A stretch of 64,000 nucleotides of DNA from Clostridium cylindrosporum DSM 605. GTDB taxonomy: Bacteria; Bacillota; Clostridia; Clostridiales; Caloramatoraceae. The position numbers and the translations under genes were made by a program. Under the pieces are notes generated by a model. That model was not told where the DNA came from, did not search any database, and was given only the letters and a program-made list of their open reading frames with translations. Shown piece by piece: positions 27,723 through 37,623 of the stretch; the stretch's first letter is position 1; each line of letters starts with the position of its first letter. The DNA lies in NCBI RefSeq assembly GCF_001047375.1, contig NZ_LFVU01000027.1:1-64000 (forward strand), read 5' to 3'.

Positions 27723-27786
27723 AGTTAAAACAAATTGCCAAAACTTTAAAGATAATATATAATTTATAATTAAGAAGAATTAAAAT

Positions 27787-27833
27787 CGCCCGTTAAATAC
27801 TTGCATATGCAAGTATTGGGCGTTTTATTTGTA
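27787..27833 (+). terminator. Terminator between apt and relA
   Basis: CGCCC-GTTAA-ATACTTGCAT with ATGCAAGTAT-T-GGGCG, an interrupted but long stem with a TTTTATTT tail. Confidence 0.8.
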
Positions 27834-27874
27834 TTTTAGGTTAGTATATGTGCTTATAGAAAAGAGGGCTTGTA

Positions 27875-30049
27875 ATGCTTGATAAGTTAGTAAATAAGAT
27901 TAAAGAGCAAAAACTAAATGTGAATATAGAAAAAATTGAAAAAGCATACCTTCTAGCAGAAGAGGCTCATGGTAGTCAATTTAGAGAATCAGGTGAACCT
28001 TATTTAATACATCCCGTTGAAGTTGCACTGATTTTGATTGAAATGGGACTAGATACTGATACAATTTGTGCAGCCCTTTTACATGATGTAGTTGAAGATA
28101 CAGACTATACATATGATGATATAGTTGATATGTTTAACGAAGATGTTGCGAATTTAGTTGAAGGTGTAACAAAGCTTGGGAAGATTAAGTATAAGTCTAA
28201 GGAAGAACAACAAGCAGAAAACATAAGGAAAATGTTACTTGCTATGGCAAATGATGTTAGAGTTATACTGATTAAACTTGCTGATAGACTACATAATATG
28301 AGAACTCTAAAGTTTCTACCACCTGAGAAACAAAAGGTAAAGGCAAAGGAGACTATAGATATATTTTCACCTATTGCCCATAGACTTGGTATTTCAAAGG
28401 TTAAGTGGGAACTAGAGGATCTAGGGCTAAGATATTTAAGTCCAGAGGATTATTATAGTATAGGTAAGCTGATATCACAAAAGAGAGCAGAAAGATTAAA
28501 GACAATAGATCAGATTGTAAACATTCTTCACTCTTCTTTAAGTAAATCATCAATAGAGGCGGATATAGAAGGAAGACCTAAGCACTTCTATAGTATATAT
28601 AGAAAGATGATTTTAAAGCACAAAACCTTTGATCAGATATTTGACTTATTAGCAGTGAGAGTTCTAGTAGATTCTGTTAAGGATTGTTATGCGGCACTTG
28701 GAATTGTTCATACTCTTTGGAAGCCAATACCAGGTAGATTTAAGGATTATATAGCAATGCCAAAACCTAATATGTACCAATCCCTACATTCTACTTTAAT
28801 TGGTCCTGAGGGACAGCCCTTTGAGATTCAAATAAGAACCTTTGAAATGCATAAAATTGCAGAGTATGGGATTGCGGCACATTGGAAATATAAAGAGGGC
28901 ATAAAAGGCGATGATATAGAATCAAGGCTTTCATGGCTTCGTGAAATTGCAGAGTATCAAACAGAGGCCCAGGATGCAACGGAATTTATGGAAACTGTGA
29001 AGATAGACTTTTTCTCAGATAAGGTATTTGTATTTACTCCAAGGGGAAAGGTAATTGATTTACCTATTGAATCAACACCTATAGACTTTGCCTATAGAAT
29101 ACACACAGATGTAGGAAACAAGTGTGTAGGCGCTAAGGTAAATGGAAAAATGGTTTCACTTGACTATGTATTAAATACTGGAGACATTGTTGATATAATT
29201 ACTTCTTCTTCAGCAAAGGGTCCAAGCAGAGATTGGTTAAGTATTGCAAAAAGTTCACAGGCAAAAAGTAAAATAAAACATTGGTTTAAGAGAAGCTTCA
29301 AGGAAGAGAACCTTGAAAAGGGACGTGAATCCTTAGAGAGAGAATGTAAAAGACAAGGGATTCCTTTCTCAGAAGTTATGAAGCATGAGCATGTTGATAT
29401 GCTTCTAAGAAGATTTAACTATCAAACACTAGATGATTTGTTTTCATCAATGGGTAGTGGTGCGATAACAGCAGCTCAACTTTTAACAAGGGTTAAGGAT
29501 GAAATCAAAAAAGCGGAGGTTAAGCAAGAGCCTGAAAAACTTGTTTATAAGCCAAGTGATAAAACATCATCTGATAAGAAGAAAAGAATTATAAATAAAA
29601 AGCCAGGCGTTGATGTTAAAGGTGAAAAGGATATTTTAGTTAGATTTGCGAAGTGTTGTAGTCCGGTTCCAGGTGATGAGATAGAAGGATTTATAACTAG
29701 GGGACGTGGAGTATCTATACACAGAACAGACTGCGAAAATTACTATCACTTAAAGCAAGCAGAACCTGAAAAGGTAATAGATGTATGTTGGACTGGTGAA
29801 CATACTACAGATTTCCTTGCGGATATTAATATTCGTGGAACAGATAGAGGAGGGCTTTTATCAGATATTACATCGATTTTATTTGATTCAAAGATTTCTC
29901 TAAGAGCAATGAATGCAAGAACAGGGCAAGGTGAGGCTATATTTATAAGCCTTACAGTTAAGGTAATAGATGCGGATCAACTTGATAAGGTTATGAAGAA
30001 TATTAAGAATATTCAAGGAGTTGCAGAGGTATACAGAAGTAAGAGTTAA
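27875..30049 (+). CDS. relA: Bifunctional (p)ppGpp synthetase/hydrolase, Rel
   Basis: A 724-residue long RSH enzyme that makes and degrades (p)ppGpp in the stringent response. The HD hydrolase domain (~25-180) has [12 protein letters not shown] and [10 protein letters not shown], and the active form RLHNMRTL. The synthetase domain (~235-350) has [23 protein letters not shown] and [14 protein letters not shown]. Then a TGS domain (~395-455, [14 protein letters not shown]), a conserved-Cys region ([14 protein letters not shown]) and an ACT domain at the end. Both catalytic sites look intact, so this is Rel rather than a synthetase-only RelA. GAGGG precedes the ATG, and the dtd start lies just 13 bases past its stop. 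Confidence 0.96.
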   Translation: MLDKLVNKIKEQKLNVNIEKIEKAYLLAEEAHGSQFRESGEPYLIHPVEVALILIEMGLDTDTICAALLHDVVEDTDYTYDDIVDMFNEDVANLVEGVTKLGKIKYKSKEEQQAENIRKMLLAMANDVRVILIKLADRLHNMRTLKFLPPEKQKVKAKETIDIFSPIAHRLGISKVKWELEDLGLRYLSPEDYYSIGKLISQKRAERLKTIDQIVNILHSSLSKSSIEADIEGRPKHFYSIYRKMILKHKTFDQIFDLLAVRVLVDSVKDCYAALGIVHTLWKPIPGRFKDYIAMPKPNMYQSLHSTLIGPEGQPFEIQIRTFEMHKIAEYGIAAHWKYKEGIKGDDIESRLSWLREIAEYQTEAQDATEFMETVKIDFFSDKVFVFTPRGKVIDLPIESTPIDFAYRIHTDVGNKCVGAKVNGKMVSLDYVLNTGDIVDIITSSSAKGPSRDWLSIAKSSQAKSKIKHWFKRSFKEENLEKGRESLERECKRQGIPFSEVMKHEHVDMLLRRFNYQTLDDLFSSMGSGAITAAQLLTRVKDEIKKAEVKQEPEKLVYKPSDKTSSDKKKRIINKKPGVDVKGEKDILVRFAKCCSPVPGDEIEGFITRGRGVSIHRTDCENYYHLKQAEPEKVIDVCWTGEHTTDFLADINIRGTDRGGLLSDITSILFDSKISLRAMNARTGQGEAIFISLTVKVIDADQLDKVMKNIKNIQGVAEVYRSKS

Positions 30050-30062
30050 GGATGTGTTTAGT

Positions 30063-30512
30063 GTGAGGGCGGTTGTTCAAAGAGTAGATTTTTCTAAGGT
30101 TGAAGTAGATAAAGAGGTAATAGGAAGTATAAACCGTGGACTTCTTGTACTACTTGGAGTTGAAGATAGTGATGAGGACTCTGATATTAAGTATATGGTA
30201 GACAAAATTGTTAATCTTAGAATATTTGAAGATGAGAATGAGAAGATGAATCTTTCACTAAAGGATATAAATGGAGAATTATTAGTTGTTTCACAGTTTA
30301 CACTTTATGGAGATTGTAGACGTGGAAGAAGGCCAAACTTTATGGGAGCTGCAAAACCTGAATTTGCAAATTCCATGTATGAAGAATTCTTAAAGGAAGC
30401 TAGAGGCCACATAGAAAAGGTTGAATCAGGAAGCTTTGGTGCACATATGAACATAAGCCTTCTAAATAACGGTCCAGTAACTATATTATTAGATAGTAAG
30501 AAGAACTTTTAG
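30063..30512 (+). CDS. dtd: D-aminoacyl-tRNA deacylase
   Basis: A 149-residue DTD that hydrolyses D-amino acids from mis-charged tRNAs (and glycine from tRNA-Ala). [16 protein letters not shown] is the standard N-terminus, and the active-site motifs SQFTLYGD and [11 protein letters not shown] are present. I start at GTG 30063 with AAGGATG ahead; this gives the exact family length, whereas the longer frame overlaps relA. It follows relA closely, as in many Bacillota, suggesting co-transcription with relA and the downstream MBL gene. Confidence 0.95.
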   Translation: MRAVVQRVDFSKVEVDKEVIGSINRGLLVLLGVEDSDEDSDIKYMVDKIVNLRIFEDENEKMNLSLKDINGELLVVSQFTLYGDCRRGRRPNFMGAAKPEFANSMYEEFLKEARGHIEKVESGSFGAHMNISLLNNGPVTILLDSKKNF

Positions 30513-30524
30513 GAGGTAGAGTAT

Positions 30525-31142
30525 ATGATTTTGAAGGTATTTCCATTAGGTCCATTTGAGGCTAATTGTTATATTATAGGTGATGAAGAAACTAAAAAAG
30601 GACTTATTATAGACCCATCAGGAAAGCCTGATTTCATATTAGAAACTATTAAGGAACTAGGACTTTCAATAGATTTAATAATATTAACCCATGGGCATGG
30701 TGACCATTTTACAGGGGCATATAAGGTGAAAGATGAACTAGGAATACCTCTTTATGTTCATAAGGAAGATGTTGATTTAGTAGAATGGGAAACCAAAGAA
30801 CTTATCCCTATTCTTAAAAACATGACACTAGTTAAGGTAGATGGATGTATAAAAGAAGGGGATATAATTAATATAGGAAATCTAAAGTTAGAGATTATAG
30901 AGACACCTGGTCATACTATGGGCGGAGTATGTATTAAAATTGGAAACAAGGTATTTACAGGAGATAGCATATTTTTAAGAAGTATTGGTAGGACAGACTT
31001 AGGTCGTGCATCGGCAGAATTACTAATATCTTCACTTAAGGAAAAGATATTAACTTTATCAGAGGATACTATTCTTTATCCAGGACATGGACCTTCAACA
31101 ACGGTAAAGGATGAAAAGGAGCTTAATCCTTTCCTAAAGTAA
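30525..31142 (+). CDS. Metallo-beta-lactamase fold hydrolase (GloB-like)
   Basis: A 205-residue MBL-fold hydrolase. The dinuclear-metal motif THGHGDHFTGA (HxHxDH, ~56-66), further ligands in ETPGHTMGG and FTGDSIFLRSIGRTDLGR, and a terminal YPGHGPSTT place it in the glyoxalase-II-like group often found after dtd in Clostridia. It lacks the C-terminal thioester-binding domain of true glyoxalase II, so the substrate is unknown. AGGAGG precedes the ATG, and the gene probably belongs to the relA-dtd operon. Confidence 0.9.
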   Translation: MILKVFPLGPFEANCYIIGDEETKKGLIIDPSGKPDFILETIKELGLSIDLIILTHGHGDHFTGAYKVKDELGIPLYVHKEDVDLVEWETKELIPILKNMTLVKVDGCIKEGDIINIGNLKLEIIETPGHTMGGVCIKIGNKVFTGDSIFLRSIGRTDLGRASAELLISSLKEKILTLSEDTILYPGHGPSTTVKDEKELNPFLK

Positions 31143-31168
31143 AATTACTTTAACAAAAGGAGAGTATT

Positions 31169-32602
31169 ATGATTAAAATAGCATTAGTAGGGCATGAATT
31201 TAGATATGAGGCTTTCCAAATAGCCTCTCTTTTTTATGAAAAAAATGAATTTCAGTTTGTAGATTATGATGAAGCTGATTATTATAGTATATATGATGAA
31301 AATGCAAAAACATGTACATTTAAATCAAAAGATAGTACTTTAATGTATGAAGAGATTGTAGATGATACAAAGAAAAATATAAAAATTGGGTTAAAGTCAT
31401 CTATGATAAATGCTTTAAAAAGTATAACAGGTAAGGAAATCCCTTGGGGGATTTTAATAGGAATAAGACCAACAAAACTTTATCATGAGTTTGTATCTAT
31501 GGGTATGGTTGATGAGGAGATAAAAGAAGTACTTATTAATAAATACTACCTAAATCCAGATAAAGCTGATCTTTTAATAGAAGTAGCAAAGGGAGAAAAG
31601 CCTTTTCTAACCTATGAAGATGGTAGCGTTTCGGTATATATTGGTATTCCATTTTGCCCAACAAGGTGTGTTTACTGTTCCTTTACATCTAACCCAATTG
31701 GAACTAATAAGCATCTAGTTGATGATTACTTATCAGCACTTGTTAAGGAAATCAATTATACTTTTTCTCTAATAAAAGATAAGGGAATAAAGGTGGATAC
31801 TCTTTATATTGGAGGGGGAACACCTACATCTTTAAATGAGAAACAGCTAGAGATCTTACTTAAAACAGTTTCAGAAAATATAGAAACAGATAGAATAAGG
31901 GAATATACAGTAGAGGCAGGTAGACCTGATTCTATTAATGAAGAAAAGTTAAAGTTAATAAAGAAATATGGTGCTACAAGAATAAGCATAAACCCTCAAA
32001 CAATGAGTGATGAAACCCTTAAAAACATTGGGAGAACACATACTTCTAGTGACATTAAAGATAAATTTAATATAGCTCGTAGCCTTGGGTTTGACAACAT
32101 TAATATGGATATAATTATAGGACTTCCAGGTGAGACTGCTAACCATGTTGAAACTACAATTTCAGAAATAAAACAGTTAAATCCAGATAGTATAACAATT
32201 CACACCATGGCAATTAAAAGAGCATCGAAGCTATGTGAAGATGGTTATAGTATAGAAAATAGTGAAGCTAAGAATATGTATGATGTAGCAGTAAATGGGG
32301 TTATCTCCATGGGCATGAAGCCATATTATATGTATAGACAAAAGAACATGGTAAGTCCCCTTGAGAATATTGGATATTCCTATAGAGGGAAAGAGTCAAT
32401 TTATAATGTTCAAATGATTAGTGAAAATATATCTATAATAGGACTTGGTGCAGATTCTGTGTCTAAGGCTATTTATAGAGATGAAAATAGATTGGAAAGA
32501 ATAGCTAATTTAAAGGATGTTAGAGAATATATTAAGAGAATAGATGAGATACTAGGTAATAAGAAAAAGGCATTAGATATGGTTGAGGAATCCTTTAGAT
32601 AA
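31169..32602 (+). CDS. hemZ: HemZ-type coproporphyrinogen dehydrogenase-like radical SAM protein
   Basis: A 477-residue HemN-related radical SAM protein. An N-terminal ~150-residue domain typical of HemZ precedes the core, whose cluster motif is GIPFCPTRCVYCSFTSN (CX3CX2C). TLYIGGGTPTSL, TVEAGRPDSI, RISINPQTM and NMDIIIGLPGET follow. HemZ was named for oxygen-independent oxidation of coproporphyrinogen, but this activity is not proven for many clostridial members, and no other heme genes are nearby. GGAGAG precedes the ATG. It ends before the hisS T-box promoter. Confidence 0.9.
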   Translation: MIKIALVGHEFRYEAFQIASLFYEKNEFQFVDYDEADYYSIYDENAKTCTFKSKDSTLMYEEIVDDTKKNIKIGLKSSMINALKSITGKEIPWGILIGIRPTKLYHEFVSMGMVDEEIKEVLINKYYLNPDKADLLIEVAKGEKPFLTYEDGSVSVYIGIPFCPTRCVYCSFTSNPIGTNKHLVDDYLSALVKEINYTFSLIKDKGIKVDTLYIGGGTPTSLNEKQLEILLKTVSENIETDRIREYTVEAGRPDSINEEKLKLIKKYGATRISINPQTMSDETLKNIGRTHTSSDIKDKFNIARSLGFDNINMDIIIGLPGETANHVETTISEIKQLNPDSITIHTMAIKRASKLCEDGYSIENSEAKNMYDVAVNGVISMGMKPYYMYRQKNMVSPLENIGYSYRGKESIYNVQMISENISIIGLGADSVSKAIYRDENRLERIANLKDVREYIKRIDEILGNKKKALDMVEESFR

Positions 32603-32608
32603 GGTGCT

Positions 32609-32638
32609 TTGACAATTTTTATTTGGTGATGTTATAAT
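32609..32638 (+). promoter_or_regulatory. Promoter of the hisS-aspS T-box transcript
   Basis: TTGACA (32609-32614), 18 bases, TATAAT (32633-32638), directly upstream of the T-box leader. Confidence 0.75.
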
Positions 32639-32659
32639 ATCTTAGTAAAATAATAAATT

Positions 32660-32893
32660 TAAAAACAGGGATAAAGAATAGTAGTTTTCAAACACTATAA
32701 AGAGAAGATATATCATAGGCTGAGAGTATATCTATAGTTAAGGATAATGAATCACACTTTTGAGTTGGTAGTTTGAATATTAGTAGGACTACACGTTTGG
32801 CGCGTTAAGCCTTTAAGTGGGTAAATACCAATTAGGGTGGTACCGCGGGTAGAACATAACCCGTCCCTTGCTTTGCAAGGGGCGGTTTTTTGA
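32660..32893 (+). promoter_or_regulatory. T-box riboswitch leader of hisS-aspS
   Basis: The T-box core AGGGTGGTACCGCGG is at 32834-32848. A terminator hairpin (CCGTCCCTTG CTTT GCAAGGGGCGG, then a T-run) is at 32860-32890. Stem I starts near 32698 (AAAGAGAAGATATAT), and a GAATCACAC sequence at 32749-32757 contains CAC, a His codon, at the expected specifier place. Uncharged tRNA-His should promote read-through into hisS, with aspS 12 bases after it, so aspS may also answer to histidine supply. The specifier was read by eye. Confidence 0.93.
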
Positions 32894-32922
32894 TATTAAC
32901 TTTTAGTAAGGAGGTTTTTTAT

Positions 32923-34179
32923 ATGATAACAAAGGGACCAAGAGGAACCAAGGACGTATTACCAAGTGAAGCATATAAGTGGAACTACATAGAAAATGCA
33001 GCAAGGGAAGTTGCAAGTGGCTTTGGAGTAGGTGAGATAAGAACTCCGATATTTGAGCATACTGAACTTTTTTTAAGAGGTGTTGGTGAAACAACAGATA
33101 TAGTACAAAAGGAAATGTATACTTTTATGGATAAAGGTGATAGAAGTATAACATTAAAGCCAGAGGGAACTGCACCAGCTGCAAGAAGCTATATAGAAAA
33201 CAACCTAGGAGTAGACCAACAACTTAAGATGTTCTATATAACTCCTTGCTTTAGATATGAAAGACCACAAGCGGGAAGGCTTCGTGAATTCCACCAATTT
33301 GGTGTAGAATTCTTTGGTGCAGCAGGATACTCTGCTGATGCTGAGCTTATTTCTCTTGCTATAGCATACCTAAAAAAACTAGGTATAGATAATCTTAAGG
33401 TAAATATTAATAACCTTGGATGCAGTGAATGTAGAAAGAAATACAACGATGCTTTAAAGGAATACCTAAGAAGCAATATAGATAAATTATGTACAACATG
33501 TAATGATAGATTCGAAAAGAATCCTTTAAGAATAATTGACTGTAAAAATCCAGACTGCAAGGAAGTTGCAAAGGATGTACCTTTAATTATTGACTATGTA
33601 TGCGACGAATGCCGTGATCATTTTGATGGACTAAAGGGTGAACTTGAAGCATTAAATGTTAACTATGTAGTAGATCCATATATAGTTAGAGGACTTGATT
33701 ACTATACAAAGACAGTTTTTGAAATAATATCAGAGAACATAGGAGCTCAAAGTACTGTTTGTGGTGGAGGACGCTATGATGGACTTATAGAGGAATGTGG
33801 AGGAAAAAGTACTCCAGCTGTAGGTTTTGCAATAGGACTTGAAAGACTTATTCTAACCCTTGAGGCAATGAATATAGAAGTTCCAAAGCCAATGGGACCA
33901 GCATTATTTATATCATCTCTTGGTGATGGGGCAAAAATAGAGGCATCAAAAATAGCATTTGAATTAAGATGTTCAGGAATCAGCTGTGAAAGAGACCTAC
34001 TTGGTAGAAGCCTAAAGGCACAAATGAAATATGCTAATAAACTAAACTCTAGATATGTAATAGTACTTGGTGAAGATGAACTAAAGCAAAATAAAGTCAA
34101 TCTTAAGAATATGGAAACAGGTGCTGAGGAAGAAATACAATTATCAGATATAGCTTCAATAATGAAGGCTAGAATTTAG
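32923..34179 (+). CDS. hisS: Histidyl-tRNA synthetase
   Basis: A 418-residue class IIa synthetase that charges tRNA-His. Motif 1 region KGPRGTKDVLPSE, motif 2 FYITPCFRYERPQAGRLREFHQFG, the histidine-binding VRGLDYYTKTVFEI, GGGRYDGLIEECGG and motif 3 GFAIGLERL are present, followed by the anticodon-binding domain (~325-418). AAGGAGG at 32908-32914 sets ATG 32923. It is controlled by the T-box upstream and is followed by aspS after 12 bases, a common Bacillota pair. Four cysteines lie in a central insertion (CSEC, CTTC, CKNPDC, CDEC), possibly a metal-binding knob. Confidence 0.97.
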   Translation: MITKGPRGTKDVLPSEAYKWNYIENAAREVASGFGVGEIRTPIFEHTELFLRGVGETTDIVQKEMYTFMDKGDRSITLKPEGTAPAARSYIENNLGVDQQLKMFYITPCFRYERPQAGRLREFHQFGVEFFGAAGYSADAELISLAIAYLKKLGIDNLKVNINNLGCSECRKKYNDALKEYLRSNIDKLCTTCNDRFEKNPLRIIDCKNPDCKEVAKDVPLIIDYVCDECRDHFDGLKGELEALNVNYVVDPYIVRGLDYYTKTVFEIISENIGAQSTVCGGGRYDGLIEECGGKSTPAVGFAIGLERLILTLEAMNIEVPKPMGPALFISSLGDGAKIEASKIAFELRCSGISCERDLLGRSLKAQMKYANKLNSRYVIVLGEDELKQNKVNLKNMETGAEEEIQLSDIASIMKARI

Positions 34180-34191
34180 GAGGAAAAGTTA

Positions 34192-35991
34192 ATGGGAGAA
34201 AGCATTAAAGGACTTAAAAGAACAAGCGGATGTGGAGAAATTTTCGAAAGTAACGTTGGTGAAAAGGTTACCATAATGGGATGGGTACAAAGAAGACGTG
34301 ACCTTGGAGGACTTATTTTCGTTGACCTTAGAGATAGAAGTGGGATAGTACAGGTTATTTTTGGAGAAGAAATAGACAAAGAAGCATTTAAGAAAGCAGA
34401 GTCAATAAGAGGAGAATACGTTTTAGCAATTGAAGGTGAAGTTACTATGAGACAATCACCAAATAAAGATATGCCAACTGGTATGATCGAAGTTCTTGGT
34501 AAGTCTTTAAGAATAGTATCAGAGGCTGAAACACCTCCAATATACATAAAAGAAGACCTAGATGCAGCGGAGCATATTAGACTAAAACATAGATATCTAG
34601 ACCTTAGAAGACCAGATATGCAAAGAAACTTTATTATAAGACATAAAGCTTCAAAGGTGGTTCGTGACTTCCTAGACGAAAATGGATTCCTAGAAGTGGA
34701 AACTCCAATGCTTACAAAAAGTACACCTGAAGGGGCCCGTGATTACCTAGTTCCAAGTAGAAATTATCCAGGAAGTTTCTATGCTCTTCCTCAATCACCT
34801 CAGCTATTTAAGCAGCTGTTAATGGTATCAGGATTCGAGAAATACTTCCAAATAGTTAAATGTTTTAGAGACGAAGACCTTAGAGCAAATAGACAGCCAG
34901 AGTTTACTCAAATAGATATGGAAATGTCTTTCATAGATGTTGAAGATATTATAGGACTTAACGAAAAGCTTCTTCAAAGACTTTGGAAGGAAGTTTTAGA
35001 TATCAATGTTGAAATTCCATTTAAGAGAATGACATATAAAGAGGTAATGGATAGATATGGATCAGATAAGCCTGATACTAGATTTGGATTTGAACTGCAA
35101 GATATTAGCAGTGTAGTAAAGGATGTAGAATTTAAAGTTTTCAAGGATGCAATTGATAATGGTGGATCAGTTCGTGCTATAAATGCTAAGGGATGTGCAT
35201 CATTTGGAAGAAAGGAAATTGATAAACTAGGTGAATTCGTAAAGACCTTTGGTGCTAAGGGACTTGCATGGATTCAGCTAAAGGAAGGCGAAGTTAAATC
35301 CCCTATAGCTAAGTTCTTTACAGAGGAAAAACTTCAAGAGATTATAAATTCTCTTGGTGGAGAAGATGGAGACCTTTTACTAATTGTTGCGGATAAGGCA
35401 TCAGTTGTATATAAGTCACTTGGTGAATTAAGATTAGAGCTTGCTAGAAAGCTAAATCTTATAGGAAAAGATAACAAGGACCTTAACTTCCTATGGGTTA
35501 CGGAATTCCCATTATTCGAATATGATGATGAAGAAGAAAGATATGTTGCAAAGCATCATCCATTTACAATGCCTATGGAAGAGGACATTGAACTACTTGA
35601 TACAGATAGAGAAAATGCAAGAGCTAAGGCATATGACATAGTTCTAAATGGAGAAGAAATAGGTGGAGGAAGTATTAGAATCCACGATAGTGCTATTCAA
35701 GAAAAAATGTTTGAAGCACTTGGATTTACGAAGGAATCAGCATATGAAAAGTTTGGATTCCTTCTTGAGGCATTTAAGTATGGAACACCAGTACATGGAG
35801 GACTTGCTTATGGTCTTGATAGACTTGTAATGTTCTTAGCTGGAACAGATAACATAAAGGATGTTATAGCCTTCCCTAAGAACCAAAATGCTGCAGACCC
35901 AATGACTAATGCACCAGGGGAAGTAGATAATAAGCAGCTTAATGAGCTAGCAATTGATATTTTAAAGGCTACTGAAACAGAAGAAAACTAG
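34192..35991 (+). CDS. aspS: Aspartyl-tRNA synthetase
   Basis: A 599-residue bacterial-type AspRS: an N-terminal OB anticodon-binding domain (~20-110), catalytic domain motifs [60 protein letters not shown] and [13 protein letters not shown], and the bacterial GAD insertion (~295-420). Whether it is discriminating or non-discriminating for tRNA-Asn cannot be told by eye. Spacing from hisS implies one transcript. The 6S RNA gene follows, as in Bacillus. Codon use has more C-ending codons than average here, fitting high expression. Confidence 0.97.
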   Translation: MGESIKGLKRTSGCGEIFESNVGEKVTIMGWVQRRRDLGGLIFVDLRDRSGIVQVIFGEEIDKEAFKKAESIRGEYVLAIEGEVTMRQSPNKDMPTGMIEVLGKSLRIVSEAETPPIYIKEDLDAAEHIRLKHRYLDLRRPDMQRNFIIRHKASKVVRDFLDENGFLEVETPMLTKSTPEGARDYLVPSRNYPGSFYALPQSPQLFKQLLMVSGFEKYFQIVKCFRDEDLRANRQPEFTQIDMEMSFIDVEDIIGLNEKLLQRLWKEVLDINVEIPFKRMTYKEVMDRYGSDKPDTRFGFELQDISSVVKDVEFKVFKDAIDNGGSVRAINAKGCASFGRKEIDKLGEFVKTFGAKGLAWIQLKEGEVKSPIAKFFTEEKLQEIINSLGGEDGDLLLIVADKASVVYKSLGELRLELARKLNLIGKDNKDLNFLWVTEFPLFEYDDEEERYVAKHHPFTMPMEEDIELLDTDRENARAKAYDIVLNGEEIGGGSIRIHDSAIQEKMFEALGFTKESAYEKFGFLLEAFKYGTPVHGGLAYGLDRLVMFLAGTDNIKDVIAFPKNQNAADPMTNAPGEVDNKQLNELAIDILKATETEEN

Positions 35992-36030
35992 AATATAAAA
36001 GTTAAAATAGAGCATAATATAAATAATCTA

Positions 36031-36059
36031 TTGATAACTTTCCCGTCTAGTGATATATT
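36031..36059 (+). promoter_or_regulatory. Promoter of 6S RNA
   Basis: TTGATA (36031-36036), 17 bases, TATATT (36054-36059). The predicted start near 36066 lies about 17 bases before the closing helix of the 6S RNA. Confidence 0.7.
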
Positions 36060-36065
36060 ATAATA

Positions 36066-36265
36066 AATTATATAGATTTATTGCCTGCTGTATTCGAGAG
36101 GGTGGATTATGTATTGTTCCAATGCATTGAATATGGGAGTCCACATTCAGAAGATAGGCGCATGCTGACTTGTTTCAGAAGCAAAACTTTTCTGAGAGGA
36201 CACCCACCTGGTTATCCAGGAACTAACTTTCCATCTATCGGTACGGTGGGCTTAATTTAATTTCT
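36066..36265 (+). ncRNA. ssrS: 6S RNA
   Basis: The region between aspS and the tcdA-type gene, where Bacillus keeps 6S-1 RNA (bsrA), holds a ~200-nt RNA able to form one long interrupted hairpin. The closing helix GCCTGCTGTA (36083-36092) pairs over all ten positions with TACGGTGGGC (36242-36251, including G-T pairs). Inner arms such as GAGGGTGG with CCACC, and the large internal bulge, resemble the open-promoter mimic that binds housekeeping RNA polymerase. The promoter matches. The 3' end is approximate. Synteny plus folding make this a good call. Confidence 0.85.
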
Positions 36266-36309
36266 TGAATTTAATTCAATGATTTATTTAACTTTACAGG
36301 AGGACGAAT

Positions 36310-37062
36310 ATGCTAGGACCATTTTCAAGAACTCAGTTGATAATTGGACAAGAAGGACTAGATAAACTTAAGTCATCAACTGTAGCTATTTTTGGTATAG
36401 GGGGAGTAGGATCATTTACTGCGGAAGCCCTTGCTAGAAGCGGTGTTGGAAAACTTATTCTTATAGATGATGATAATATATGTCTAACTAATATTAATAG
36501 ACAAATTCATGCCACTACCAAAACTGTAGGTAAAGATAAAGTAGAGGTTATGAGAGACAGAATTTTAGATATAAATCCTAAATGCATAGTTGAAGTCCAC
36601 AAGTCCTTCTATTCAAAGGATACAGCAGAAAGTTTAATATCTACAGAATATGATTATGTTGTAGATGCAATAGATACAGTATCATCTAAAATAGATATGG
36701 CTGAAAGATGTGGAAAACTTGGAATAAAAATAATCAGTAGTATGGGAGCTGGAAATAAGCTGGACCCTACAAAGTTTGAGGTTACAGACATATCAAAAAC
36801 AAGTGTATGTCCACTTGCTAAGGTTATGAGACACGAACTTAAGAAAAGAAGAGTAAAAAAGCTTAAGGTAGTATACTCTAAGGAAGTTCCTGTTAAACCT
36901 CGTGAAAATGATTTACATTCATGTAAATCAAATTGTATATGTCCACCAGGTGCTGATAGAAAATGTTCAGTTAAAAGAAGTATTCCAGGAAGTATATCCT
37001 TTGTTCCATCTGTTGTAGGATTAATTATGGCAGGAGAGGTTATTAAGGATTTAATGAAATAA
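36310..37062 (+). CDS. tcdA: tRNA threonylcarbamoyladenosine dehydratase, TcdA type
   Basis: A 250-residue ThiF/E1-like enzyme. The ATP site is VAIFGIGGVGSFTAEALARSGVGKLILIDDD (about residues 28-58), followed by TNINRQ and DAIDTVSSK. A C-terminal segment has CKSNCICPPG and RSIPGSISFVPSVVGLIMAGEV. TcdA (CsdL; YrvM of Bacillus) uses ATP to cyclise t6A in ANN-decoding tRNAs to ct6A. Location after aspS and 6S RNA matches Bacillus yrvM. CAGGAGG precedes the ATG. Confidence 0.92.
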   Translation: MLGPFSRTQLIIGQEGLDKLKSSTVAIFGIGGVGSFTAEALARSGVGKLILIDDDNICLTNINRQIHATTKTVGKDKVEVMRDRILDINPKCIVEVHKSFYSKDTAESLISTEYDYVVDAIDTVSSKIDMAERCGKLGIKIISSMGAGNKLDPTKFEVTDISKTSVCPLAKVMRHELKKRRVKKLKVVYSKEVPVKPRENDLHSCKSNCICPPGADRKCSVKRSIPGSISFVPSVVGLIMAGEVIKDLMK

Positions 37063-37170
37063 CTAAATATTTAGAAAATTATGAATTTAGCAAAAGTACT
37101 ATTTTTTTAAAAAATTATGTTGTATAATTAACAATGTACGAGGAATAATATATATGTCATTCAGTTATTC

Positions 37171-37187
37171 ATACTCCTCTGGAGTAT
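37171..37187. promoter_or_regulatory. Dyad operator candidate for the CsoR-family regulator
   Basis: ATACTCC-TCT-GGAGTAT is a perfect 7-3-7 dyad in the leader of the regulator gene. It resembles CsoR-family operators (ATACCC/GGGTAT-like halves). It lies downstream of a TATAAT at 37123-37128. Autoregulation is inferred. Confidence 0.5.
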
Positions 37188-37250
37188 AGAGATTATGGAT
37201 TTATAACTTCGATTTACCATTTTATATAATATGCAGGATAGGTAATAATT

Positions 37251-37514
37251 ATGAAGTGTAGTAAAAAAAATATTATAACAAGACTCAGAAGAATAGAAGG
37301 GCAAGTCAAGGGCATTCAGAGAATGATTGAAAATGATGAAGATTGCACCGAAGTACTTGTTCAAATTGCAGCGGTTAGAGCTGCTATTAATAAGGTTGGA
37401 GGAGTAGTTCTAGAGAATTATTCTAAAAATTGTATACTCAAAGTAGCAGAAAATAAGGACGCAGAGGATGAAATGAATAAATTAATTGACACTATCGTAC
37501 GATTTACAAAATAA
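37251..37514 (+). CDS. CsoR/CstR-family (DUF156) transcriptional regulator
   Basis: An 87-residue all-helical DUF156 regulator: KKNIITRLRRIEGQVKGIQRMI is the DNA-binding N-terminus. Sensor residues are C32 and C61, 29 apart as in CstR (C31 and C60). The copper ligand histidine of CsoR (four residues before the second Cys) is Tyr57, so a Cu(I) trigonal site is not expected and sulfur-species sensing of the CstR kind is more likely, though unproven. AGGATAGG precedes the ATG. No copper exporter or sulfur gene follows; the next gene is glyA with its own promoter. Its targets are therefore elsewhere or unknown. Confidence 0.88.
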   Translation: MKCSKKNIITRLRRIEGQVKGIQRMIENDEDCTEVLVQIAAVRAAINKVGGVVLENYSKNCILKVAENKDAEDEMNKLIDTIVRFTK

Positions 37515-37552
37515 ATAGAAAATTCTTAAAAATGTTATTTTATAAATAGTTC

Positions 37553-37580
37553 TTGAAAAAATTATTTATATTACTATAAT
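37553..37580 (+). promoter_or_regulatory. Promoter of glyA
   Basis: TTGAAA (37553-37558), 16 bases, TATAAT (37575-37580), about 43 bases before the glyA ATG, with AGGAGGGAG between. Confidence 0.65.
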
Positions 37581-37623
37581 AAAAGATATTACGGGAGATA
37601 TTACTAGGAGGGAGAACTTAATA

